DNA of 64,000 nucleotides, taken from NCBI GenBank assembly GCA_964017235.1, contig OZ024936.1:62299028-62363027 (forward strand), in the 5' to 3' direction. Shown piece after piece: positions 24,201 to 36,200 of the stretch; the first letter of the stretch is position 1, and every line of letters starts with the position of its first letter. The DNA comes from Sabellastarte sp. h YS-2021. Its lineage: Eukaryota > Annelida > Polychaeta > Sabellida > Sabellidae. The position numbers and the translations under genes are program-made. The notes below the pieces were generated by a model. That model was not told where the DNA came from and did no database searches. It worked only from the letters and a program-made list of their open reading frames with translations.

Positions 24201-27200
24201 TCCTCCATAAGAGGGCACACAGTGGGCCTGACTTCATTCCCCCTTCCTTGTTTATATATGCTACCACCGTGGTGTTGTCGGTAGCTATGAGAACCACTCT
24301 GTTTGCACAGAGGGTTTGAAACTCTTTTAAGGCCAGAAGGACTGCTTTTAACTCTAGGTAGTTTATGTGCAGCTTGCTCTCTGGTAGTGACCAACGTCCC
24401 CTTGCCATAAGTTCGTTTAAGTGAGCGCCCCACCCTTCTTTTGATGCGTCTGTAAAGATTTGCAGAGCATGTGCTAGAGGGTGTAGGGTTTGACCTTTGA
24501 TAACATTGTCTTCCTCCAGCCACCATTTCAGATGTGGGTGAAGTGATCTTGGAATGGTCTTGTCCAACGTTTCCGGTATCCTCCAATTGTTCTTGAGGTG
24601 CCACTGTATAGGCCTCATGTGTAATCTGCCCATATGAACCTGTTTTTCTGTGGCAGTGAGTAACCCGATCAGTGACATAAAGTTCCGGACCAGGCACACT
24701 GGAGAAGCTAATATCTCCCGTATCTTGACCTGTAGACCCTGCCAACGTTCTTGGGTGGGTCTGACCCTGCCTTGTTTCAGGTCGAACTGGTAGCCTACGA
24801 AATTGAAAATTTGTTTCGGTTCCAGCTCTGATTTTTCCTGATTCACTAACCATCCCAGGTCCTTGCAAAGTGTCACTAGGCTCTGTGTCTGTTGACGACA
24901 AACCTGGAGGGACCTGGCCCTGACCAACCAGTCGTCTAGGTACTGGTGGATCCTTATACCCTGTTTCATGGCTAGCCACTTGACCTCTTTGGCTATCACT
25001 GTGAACTCCAAAGGAGCTGTGGACAGACCAAATGGAAGTGCCTTGAATTGATAAGTCTTGCCTTGGATGTGAAAACGCATGTACTTCCTGGACTGACTGT
25101 TTATGGGTACATGGAAGTACGCGTCTTTGAAGTCTATGGAGGTCACCCACTCTCCTGTCTGGAGAGAGGTCCGTATTGTCTCTGGGGTCTCCATCTTGAA
25201 GGTTTTGGTTTTTAGAAATTTGTTTAATTTGCTCAGATCCAAGATGGGGCGCCACCGGTTGTTGGGTTTTGGTACAAGGAACAACCGGTTGTAAAACCCC
25301 AGGGATTGCGGATTTTGTACTAGTTCTACAGCATTCTTGTTTAGGAGCTGATGCAATGCCTCCAACAGGTAGCTGTTCCTGTGGGGATCTACATAACAGC
25401 TTGTTATTGTCGGTTCTCTTGTCAGATAAGGTCTGGACCGGAAGGGTAGGATATAGCCCTCTCTGAGGACTGAAACCACTTTGGGGTTGACGCCTAGGGC
25501 TGCCCATTTTTCCCAAAACTTGTGCAATCTTGACCCTACAGGAGGATGTGGTACAACAAGTGGGACATTTGTGACATTTTGTACAGAACTCAAGTGATTT
25601 ACACAGGAAACACCTTTCACAGATTTTATTGATCTTTGACGTTCGGGAATTATGCCTTTCTTTTGCGGCAACCCTCCTGCAAAAGGTACATGAGAAACAA
25701 CATGATAAGACACAGGAAACAGTCCTTTCCGGTCACTTTTAACTTTTGATCTCTCATTACACTTGACACAGAAGCCCCTGTCTGACCGGCTTGACAAGGC
25801 ATTAAAATTCCGGTCACAGGCTGAACACAGTAACTGTCATTTATATTGCTTCTGTGTCTTGGCAGGTCGTGGGACAAATGAAGAGGCACCCCTGCCCCGG
25901 TGGGATCTCTGACCACGCCTTCTGTTTCCCAGTTGTTTCCAAGCTGGTAAACCCTGTTTCCGGTCCGTATCTTGTTGTTGCCTCTGAGGCTGGGAGTACA
26001 GGTGGAAACGTTGGGTTTCCTCTGAGAGGGGCCAGCAGTACGTTTGTCCTCGAAATGTCTGATTTCTTCCTCAGCTTTGGAGATAATGTGGTCGGGGAAC
26101 AAAGCACTGAGATGAAGTGGGGCAGTTCTCAGAGAAGTTAAGGTATCTTGCTTTATGCCAATCTTGAGAAAATCCAGATAGCTGTCACGTCTCGCAAGTG
26201 TCAAGTTGGCCACATTAACAAACACCCCCTCTGACAAATCTTGCATGGTACGAGCCATTGCTTGTGTGATGCTGCGATTGAAAGTAACTAAGAAGTCCAA
26301 TTCGTCAGCAGCTTGGGTGATCTTTGAAGCAGATTTCCCTTTGGAAGTTACACTTTGGATTAACTTTAACTGAGCCACCATATTGTCTTGAACCTTGGTG
26401 AGACACCGGCTAAAAGCTGCAGCTTGATTACACATATATGATTGATCACGTGCAGCACGTTCCCACTTCCTTAAACTGTCCTGGGATACGGGTCTAGAAG
26501 CCGGTGCAGAAGGCAGAGATCTGTTTGCTATTCTGGAGAAAGTACTGTTTAATCTGGCCGGTTCATTAGTCCAATTATAAACTTTTGACCGGGAAAAATC
26601 TTTCTTTTCACAATGCATGTTGTACCATCTCAGAGTCTTAGGTGGTTTAACAAACTGGTCTCTAGATAGTCCGGCATTTTCAGAAGTACGTGATGGGTAT
26701 CCTTCTTGAACGGTTATGTTGAGCTTCTCCATTTTCCTGCATAACCATTCATCGACCGCAACTTTCACAGATACCTTTCCGGTGTGAGAAACTTTTGACC
26801 CGGTAAAGGGGTTGTCATCCTGTGAGCCAGATGAGGAATCAAATTCCGGAATGTCATTCCAAGCCATGAATGACCTAACACCTCTCAACGTTTCCCTATA
26901 ATTCTGCTCAGCAGTAAGCTCTTGATCCACCTCAGAGAAATCCTCATGATCTTGACCTGTAGAACCCAAGTCAGAAATTTCACCCTCATCAGCCAAACTG
27001 GACGGCCTGTCACTAAGGTGATCCGTAAGCATTTCCGGTTCCTCAAGGGGAACTGTAGTACCGGTTAAAGAGCTGGATTGTTGAGAGAGAGATGTAACCG
27101 GTTGAGCAGCAGGACCTGGGGGCTGGACCTCGGGTCTGCACTGCTGCAGGGAGATTAGACGTCTGCTCAGTCAGATGAACGGGTGCAGCACCAGGAGCCT

Positions 27201-30200
27201 CAACATGCTGGGTGGCCAGCACAGCACCGGGGACCTCAGCAGGTCGGGTGGCTGTCACAACATCTTTCTTGCTGGCTGCACCGGGAAGCTGCTTCTCACC
27301 GGTAACACTAGTAGACTGGTCAGGTGGAATGAAAGGCCTATCAGAAACCACTACTTCTGTACCCTTGACCGGTTCAACCGGAACTTGGAAGCTCTTTGCA
27401 AGGAATAACGCCTCAAGGCGGGCAAAACGCTCTGACCACTTATCGTCCATACATTTCAGGTCAGACTGGAAATCAACAGGCGTTTTGCTGGGTTTCTTCT
27501 TGGTAGGGGACTTGTGAGAGGACTTTTTGGCCTTTTTACTGGGAGTTTCGCCTCTATCACTAACGTCGCCCTTGCTCTCAACCTTCTGTATAACAGTAAC
27601 GTCACCCTGTAGGTAGGGGTGGCCAACTGTAGCTTCTGTTGTTCAGATAGATTGTCACAAATCTGGCACTGTTTCTTCTTAACACAAGGGTCGTCACCAA
27701 TACCCTTATCACGGCAGCGTGCACATTTAAGATGTGAATCAAACAGAGCCATAACATGGCCACACGACCCTCTCTTTTGTCCAGGGGAGGCCATAACAAC
27801 TCCAGAAGCAATAAATATTCTTTATAGAGTAAAATAAAATGAAAGTTGGTAGTAGTCTTTAAAAATTCTAACGTTACACACACACTGCAAAAAACACGTC
27901 CGTACACTCTCGCGCCAAACGAAAAAGACGCCGTGACGTCATTCTGTCTAGACAGGAAGTATGCACGAGGCGACACCTGGCGAATGTACACTCTGTGACC
28001 GGTCCTGCCGGTATTTTATACAGAATGACTTTTTCTGTCGTTTGGCGGGACCGGTCGCGCCGACCGGTAAAGCAATTGTCCATTGGATAGGATGTATTAA
28101 CGCAATAAAATATTGTATTTCAATTTAATAAATCTATGTCTGACACCCCAGTATTTGTATTTATAAAATAAATGTATTGCTCACATACAACCAATTAAAT
28201 GCATTCTACCTGCCACAGCTCAGCCATTCAAAACCCTTGAAACTTATCTGTATGTGGAATTCCCACTTTATTACAGGGTTATATTTATGTTTTGATGAAC
28301 AACTTACTTCACAAATTTAGAAAATATTGTGTTTTATTTTAATATAGGAATAAAAGACATATTATCGTGCTTCGTGGCTTTAATATTCAGCCGATCGATA
28401 GCTTAAAACCATCATAAAGTACAAGAATTTATCTTTTATTCCTATTCTAAAATGGTTACATTGATATTTGTTCAAAATAAGAGGTAAACCTTACGCAAAA
28501 ATCAAAACAAATCCAACGCCATGTTGGCTGTTCCATCAATGAAACATACATAGCGATATCTAAAGTAAAAAAGTAAGTATTTTTGTCACTCTATTTTCAT
28601 AGAATTTGTGATGTAATATTGAGAGACTGTCACTGTAGATGCTTTGAATTTGTTGTAAGCTTTAAAACAATCTGCTATTTATTAAAATCAAGAAGAATTG
28701 ACAATTTTATGAATATTTTAACAACTAATTTTACCGTGAGTTGTTTGTTTACATTTGTACGCGAAGGGACCATATGCATAGAATTCAACAGCGTTGTTTT
28801 ATATTCTATATTCGCGGTTCAAGCATTGCGCAAAAGACGTGTCTAAGGTCACTTCGCAGCATACCATTTTAGAATTTATTTTAATAATCCTTGTCTGACA
28901 CCCCAATACTTATCTTCATAAAAGTATTGCTCACCTACTGACAACAAATTAAATTTATTATACCTGCCAAAGCTCAGGCAGTCAAAACCCTTGAAACTTC
29001 TATGTGTGGGGAATTCCCACTTTATTACTTGGTTATATAGATTTATTTATATTTTGGCCATGCTTAAAATTATGCATTTTTCGTAAATTCTAGCAGATGA
29101 CAGTCAGGTAAAACATGTATAAAAATAGCATCAGAGATGCCCGTAGCCCACAGCCTTGGGAAATATTTTCAACACCATGAGATACAGAAGTACTGTACCA
29201 GTACAAACTTCAGGATACTTTCAGAGCACTGTCAGTTATATAGAGGGCCAAACAATGTTTAAATGGAGAAAAAATGTTTAAAAGAAAGATAATGCGTATA
29301 AAGATGAAGTATTAAAACAAGATAATTCAATGACAAGATGACAGCATTAATCAGTAAACTAAAATTCAACACTCTTTATATACATCTGCACTTGCGAATT
29401 ATGGTTTAGATGGTTTGAATATTACCATGCATACAGAAGTGGTAATACATTTAATGAATGCTTATGTGTGGTGTTGGAGTAAAATCTGCGGCTCACTTGA
29501 TGAAATTCTATCTCTTACAATGGGAAGTTATGAAAGTAAAATTCTTAATAAATTCTAATATGACTTTTGCTTAATCTGCATCAAAAGACAGACCCAAAGG
29601 TGCAACAAGATTTTAAAGGTCAAGGTCACTACGGCAAGGTAAAAGGTCAAATTAAGGTCACACCATGATAATACACACCTACAGCCAATAACCAATGTCC
29701 CTACCAAGTATCAACTTCCTACACCTTACGGTTTCCGAGATACAGCCCTGACGATTTTATAGGTCAAGGTCACTAAGGCAAGGTCAAAGGTCAAATCAAG
29801 GTCACACCATGATGCTGCACACCTACACCCCCAGCCAATGTCTCTACCAAATATCAACTTCCTGCACCTAACAGTTTCCGAGATAAAGCCCGGACAATAT
29901 TTTATAGGTCAAGGTCACTACAGCAAGGTTAAAGGTCAAATCAAGGTCAGACCATGACGTTACACACCTACACCCCCTAATCAATATCCCTACCAAGTAT
30001 CAACTTCCTACACCTTACGGTTTCTGAGATATAGCCCAGACAACATTTTATAGGTCAAGGTCACTACAGCAAGGTCAAAGGTCAAATCAAGGTCAAACCA
30101 TGACGCTGCACACCTACACCCCCTAAGCAATATCCCTACCAAGTATCAACTTCCTACACCTTACGGTTTCCGAGATACAGCCCTGACGATTTTATAGGTC

Positions 30201-33200
30201 AAGGTCACTATGGCAAGGTCAAAGGTCAAATCAAGGTCACACCATGATGCTGCACACCTACACCCCCTAGCCAATGTCTCTACCAAATATCAACTTCCTG
30301 CACCTAACAGTTTCCGAGATAAAGCCCGGACAATATTTTATAGGTCAAGGTCACTACAGCAAGGTTAAAGGTCAAATCAAGGTCAGACCATGACGTTGCA
30401 CACCTACACCCCCTAATCAATATCCCTACCAAGTATCAACTTCCTATACCTTACGGTTTCTGAGATATAGCCCAGACAACATTTTATAGGTCAAGGTCAC
30501 TACAGCAAGGTCAAAGGTCAAATCAAGGTCAGACCAATGACGCTGCACACCTACACCCCCTAAGCAATATCCCTACCAAGTATCAACTTCCTACACCTTA
30601 CGGTTTCTGAGATATAGCCTGGACAAGATTTTATAGGTCAAGGCCACTACGGCAAGGTCACAGGTCAAATCAAGGTCACACCATGACGTTGCACACCTAC
30701 ACCCCCTAACCAATATCCGTACCATGTATCAACTTCCTACACCTTACGGTTTCTGAGATATAGCCCAGACAACATTTTATAGGCCAAGGTCACTACGGCA
30801 AGGTCAAAGGTCAAATCAAGGTCACACCATGACGTTGCACACCTACACCCCCTAACCAATGTCCCTACCAAATATCAACTTCCCAAGCCTTACAGTTTCC
30901 GAGATATAGCCCGGACAACATTTTATAGGTCAAGGTCACTACGGCAAGGTCAAAGGTCAAACCATGACGTTGCACACCTACACCCCCTAACCAATATCCC
31001 TACCAAGTATCAACTTCCTACACCTTACGGTTTCTGAGATATAGCCCGGACAAGATTTTATAGGTCAAGGTCACTACGGCAAGGTCAAAGGTCAAATCAA
31101 CGTCAGACTATGACGTTGCACAACTACACCCCCTAACCAATGTCCCTACCAAGTATCAACTTCCTACACCTTACAGTTTCCGAGATATAGCCCGGACAAG
31201 ATTTTCAAACTCAAGGTCACTACGGCAAGGTCAAATCAAGGTCAGACCATGACGTTGCACAGCTACACCCCCTAACCAATGTCCCTACCAAATATCAACT
31301 TCCCAAGCCTTACAGTTTCCGAGATATAGCCCGGACAACATTTTATAGGTCAAGGTCACTACGGCAAGGTCAAAGGTCAAACCATGACGTTGCACACCTA
31401 CACCCCCTAACCAATATCCCTACCAAGTATCAACTTCCTACACCTTACGGTTTCTGAGATATAGCCCGGACAAGATTTTATAGGTCAAGGTCACTACGGC
31501 AAGGTCAAAGGTCAAATCAACGTCAGACTATGACGTTGCACAACTACACCCCCTAACCAATGTCCCTACCAAGTATCAACTTCCTACACCTTACAGTTTC
31601 CGAGATATAGCCCGGACAAGATTTTCAAACTCAAGGTCACTACGGCAAGGTCAAATCAAGGTCAGACCATGACGTTGCACAGCTACACCCCCTAACCAAT
31701 GTCCCTACCAAGTATCAACTTCCTACACCTTACGGTTTCTGAGATACAGCCCGGACAAACTATTTCCCGCCGCCCGCCCGGACGCCCGCCCACCCGACCA
31801 TCCGGACGCCATGGGTGAAAACAATACCCCAACAGCCATTAAGGGCTGTGGGGTAAAAAGTCTTTAAACATTCTGCAATTGAAATTTTGCTGTAAAGGGT
31901 GGACTTTTATGCATATTACACATGCTTTCAGGGATGAGTGATAATGCAAGCATGTGTGCTTTAAGTATTATAAATCAAAATTAAGTACAATATTCAGCAT
32001 CAAGTACAGACAGTTCAAAACATTCTTAAATTTAGCTCCCGTTTTAGTAGAAACAAGCATTCTGACGCATGCATTTATCTCCCGCCATATAAATTAGATG
32101 TACTAAAGATAGTGAAATATAAATTTTTGCCACGAGCTATAGGTCTGAAATTTTATTATGTTATAGCTGACCCAAAAGTAGATGACCAACATATTTGCCC
32201 AAAATTCTCTAAATGCAATAGTTTTCAAGTTACAAGTGATTTTACTCATGATGGAAGTTAGTGAAAAATCCAAAAGTAGCTATTACTCACTTAGCTATTG
32301 TGATAGACACCGAAGTTACTCACCATGTTGTAGCTATGGAAAAAGTAGCTGAATAACATATTTTAACAAGGTGCTCTAAATGTAATACTTTTCAAGTTAT
32401 AATTGATTTAGTGCATGATTTCATGAATATTAATGCATTAAAAATTATTTTAAAAATTCATAAAAAACTTTAGCATGTGAAAGCTCTCCAAAATGTAGGT
32501 GAATGAGTTATTTGAGAAATATTGGCTATCTGCAATACTTTTAGTGATAATAGGCAGTTACTCGTTTTGAGTAGGTGAGTAATTAGCTACGGATCTGAAA
32601 ATTCACTAATTGAAAGCTCTCCAAAATGTATGTGAATGAGTTATTTCAGAAATACTGGCTATCTGCAATACTTGTAGAGATAATTCGCATTTACTCATTT
32701 TGAGTAGGTGAATAATTAACTACGGGTGTGAAACTTCACCAAGTGAAAGCTCTCCCAAAAGTAGGTGAATGAGTTATTTGAGAAAAATTGGCTATCTGCA
32801 ATACTTTTACAGATAATTCACATTTACTCATTTTGATTAGGTGAATAATTAGCTACGGGTCTGGAACTTCACCATGTGAAAGCTCTCCCAAAAGTAGATG
32901 AACAAGTAATTTGATAAAAATTGGATACCCCCAATACTTTTAGAGATAATTAGCATTTACTCATTTTGAGGAGGTGAATAATTAGCTACGGCTCTGAAAA
33001 TTCACCAAGTGAAAGCTCTCCCAAAAGTAGGTGAATGAGTTATTTGATAAAAATTGGCTATCTGCAATACTTTTAGAGATAATTCACATTTACTCATTTT
33101 CAGTAGGTGAGTAATTAGCTACGGGTCTGGAACTTCACCATGTGACAGCCCTCCCAAAAGTAGATGAATGAGTTATTTGATAAAAATTGGATATCCGCAA

Positions 33201-36200
33201 TACTTTTACAGATAATTCACATTTACTCATTTTGAGTAGGTGAGTAATTAGCTACGGGTCTGGAACTTCACCATGTGAAAGCTCTCCCAAAAGTAGATGA
33301 ACGAGTAATTTGATAAAAATTGGATATCCACAATACTTTTAGAGATAATTTTTTTTTTATATTTTTATTTCTTTTTGACATTTTAAGTACATGTACAAAA
33401 TAAAAATTAAATAATAGAGGAGAAAAAAAAACAAAAAAAAAAACTGTACAGCAAGACAAAAGAATAACATATCAAAGTTAAGACACTGGTTACAAAAAGG
33501 AAAACACTGGTTACAAAACATATGCTATATATTTTTAATTGAAGTAGTTATTATTGGGAAAAATAAGACAACCAAGGAAAAAAAATATACATATATGATT
33601 ACAGATGTTTATACTGGAGATTAAAAAAGGCAGAACTATGAAGACATAAAAAGGCAAAGTTTAAGCATACCTATATAGGGTAATTCTACATGACTTCAAA
33701 TATTTGTCAGCAGATTTTGCCATATCAGCCAAATACTGTCAAACTTTTCTCTTCTAAAATTTATTCTCGACAGTTGCTTTTGTTCTTCAAATTTCTGTTT
33801 TATCTCTTTTTGGAGGGAATAAATATTTAAATCAGTCTCTTTTACTGAACGATATATATAGTGTCTTGTTAATAACAGAATGAAGTTTAGTGGCCAAAAA
33901 TTAGGATCAAAAATTGTATATCCTAGTATTTTCATACACTCGTTTAATTTAATAGAAATGGCAAGTTGATTTAGTATCCATGTCTCTAGGTTATTCCATA
34001 ACTCCTGGACTCTCTGACATTGTCCAAATAGATGCCTCACACTTTCAGTTTCTTTTTGGCAGAAAAAACATTTATCACTTTTTGAGACTTTAATTTTATT
34101 TAAATATTCTCTGGTATTTAATATATTATAAAGTATTTTGTATTGAAACCAAAAGTATTTATTGTCTTGAACAGCTTTTGAACATGCCCAAAAAATTTTC
34201 TCCCAGCTTTCATCTGGGTTGTTTACAATGTTAGACCATTTACTTTTGCAGTAAGGCGTTACTTTCTCCTGCTTCATGAAGACATGGTAAAAATTTTTAC
34301 ATACTGTTTTCGGTTTATTAAGAATGTTTACATGAAATGGAATACTTGGACAAAAATATGGAAATATATCGGATGATTTGTGTTTGTTGATAAATGCTTT
34401 TACCAACAACTTAACTCTGTAATAATCTAGAAAATTTATGGTGATTTTGTATTGTTTTTGAAGGATTGCTAAACCGATAACTACTCCATTGGAATCAACA
34501 ATATCACCAACAAGGTTTATACCACTTTTAAACCATTTATCAATAAAGAGAGTTGTGTCTGACAACTGGTTATTGTACCATAAGCAGGACTGCATAATGT
34601 CTGCATTTGCCATAACTTTTTGTTGATGACACAGCTCTTGCCAAAAGTCAAACACTTGAATCCAAAAAGTATTAAGCATTTTTTTTTGTGGTAAAGATGA
34701 CCACTCTCCTCCCATCACTGTTACTCATTTTGAGGAGGTGAATAATTAGCTACGGCTCTGAAAATTCACCAAGTGAAAGCTCTCCCAAAAGTAGGTGAAG
34801 GAGTTATTTGATAAAAATTGGCTATCTGCAATACTTTTAGAGATAATTCACATTTACTCGTTTTGAGTAGGTGAATAATTAGCTACGGGTCTGAAACCTC
34901 ACCAAGTAAAAGCTCTCCCAAAAGTAGGTGAATGAGTTATTTGAGAAAAATTGGATATCTGCAATACTTTTACAGATAATTCACATTTACTCATTTTGAG
35001 TAGGTGAGTAATTAGCTACGGGTCTGGAACTTCACCATGTGAAAGCTCTCCCAAAAGTAGATGAACGAGTAATTTGATAAAAATTGGATATCCACAATAC
35101 TTTTAGAGATAATTAGCATTTACTCATTTTGAGTAGGTGAATAATTAGCTATGGGTCTGAAACTTCACCAAGTGAAAGCTCTTCCAAAAGTAGGTGAATG
35201 AGTTATTTAAGAAAAATTGGATATCCCCAATACTTTTAGGGATAATTCACATTTACTCATTTTGAGTAGGTGAGTAATTAGCTACGGGTCTGGAACTTCA
35301 CCATGTGAAAGCTCTCCCAAAAGTAGATGAACGAGTAATTTGATAAAAATTGGATATCCACAATACTTTTAGAGATAATTAGCATTTACTCATTTCGAGT
35401 AGGTGAATAATTAGCTACGGGTCTGGAACTTCACCATGTGAAAGCTGTCCCAAAAGTAGATGAATGAGTTATTTAAGAAAAATTGGATATCCCCAATACT
35501 TTTACAGATAATTCACATTTACTCATTTTGAGTAGGTGAGTAATTAGCTACGGGTCTGGAACTTCACCATGTGAAAGCTCTCCCAAAAGTAGATGAATGA
35601 GTTATTTGATAAAAATTGGATATCCGCAATACTTTTAGAGATAACTAGAAAAAGGTTTTTGCTGACAAAAACGAAGCGGCCCTGATGAAAAAGTGTGAAG
35701 TAAGCCGTAAAAGATATCAAGATATGCATCACAAGCAATAGAAAATGTAAAGTTTAGTGCATTGTGTATGTTACCATATTTAACAAATGAAAGAACGACC
35801 ACAGCTTGACGGAAGAGAAATTGTAGGTGTGAAATTTACTTCTCAAAAGAACGTATGTCCGAAGCGCAGGAAAAATGCCTCCTAGGAAATGTACCTCCTA
35901 GAAAGAATGTCTCCTGAATATTTTGTGACCAGGAAAAATACCTCCTAAGAAAAAAAGTTCTTTCAAGTATTATAACACTACAGGTTCACATTACAACTTC
36001 AGAGGCATCTTCATTTTTCCACTTGAGTCTTATAGTCGCCAATGCCTGTCAAAAACTCACAGTCTTTTACCCATTTTGCTTAGCTGTACAAAGGTACGTA
36101 AGTTTCTCTTGTAAGGTTTTGCTGGTGCTTCTCACTGTTTTGGCTGGCTGCTCATCCTTGGCTTCCATTAACATGTTTTTGATATTATACGTTATAGGTT

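Larger units (their letters stand above)
21914..28111 (-). mobile_element. DIRS-type retroelement (copy C), whole-looking layout
   Basis: This is a tyrosine-recombinase retroelement of the DIRS order, 6.2 kb, on the minus strand in a TUBGCP5 intron. Inverted terminal repeats at about 21961-22128 and 27922-28090 (CCTATCCAATGGACA ends) differ at only about two positions, so the insertion is fairly young. Parts in gene order are the ORF1/gag-like region (about 27794 to 25650), RT/RNase H (25797 to 23515), the tyrosine recombinase (about 23700 to 22616), the internal complementary region (22195-22283) and the terminal repeat. RT/RNase H and recombinase frames look open; the ORF1 region shows about two breaks. 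There is no target duplication, as expected for recombinase-mediated insertion. The shared crossover word at the ends is AAAAT. Confidence 0.93.
32460..35644 (+). repeat. 133-bp tandem array (interrupted by a LINE)
   Basis: Units of about 133 bp read 'gtgaaagctctcccaaaagt', 'gaatgagttatttgagaaaa' and 'atctgcaatacttttagaga'. They continue with 'catttactcattttgagtag' and 'gtaattagctacgggtctg'. The same family forms a second array at 50020-52660. Units here are more varied (ATATCC versus CTATCTG forms) than there. Confidence 0.92.

Noticed and set aside
22616-25516. A single 966-residue protein
   Set aside because: Only the C-terminal recombinase part looks real. The N-terminal part is the out-of-frame shadow of the RT/RNase H region. 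The same holds for the long frame at 53557-56877.
28583-28846. 87-residue plus-strand frame
   Set aside because: It lies in a TUBGCP5 intron between duplicated blocks, has no recognisable domain and no splice or start context.
29610-31770. CRISPR-like regular repeats
   Set aside because: The units are 146 bp, continuous and without unique spacers, and the context is a eukaryotic intron.
33268-33459. 63-residue minus-strand frame at the LINE 3' end
   Set aside because: It spans the LINE poly-A end and repeat text and is not a gene.
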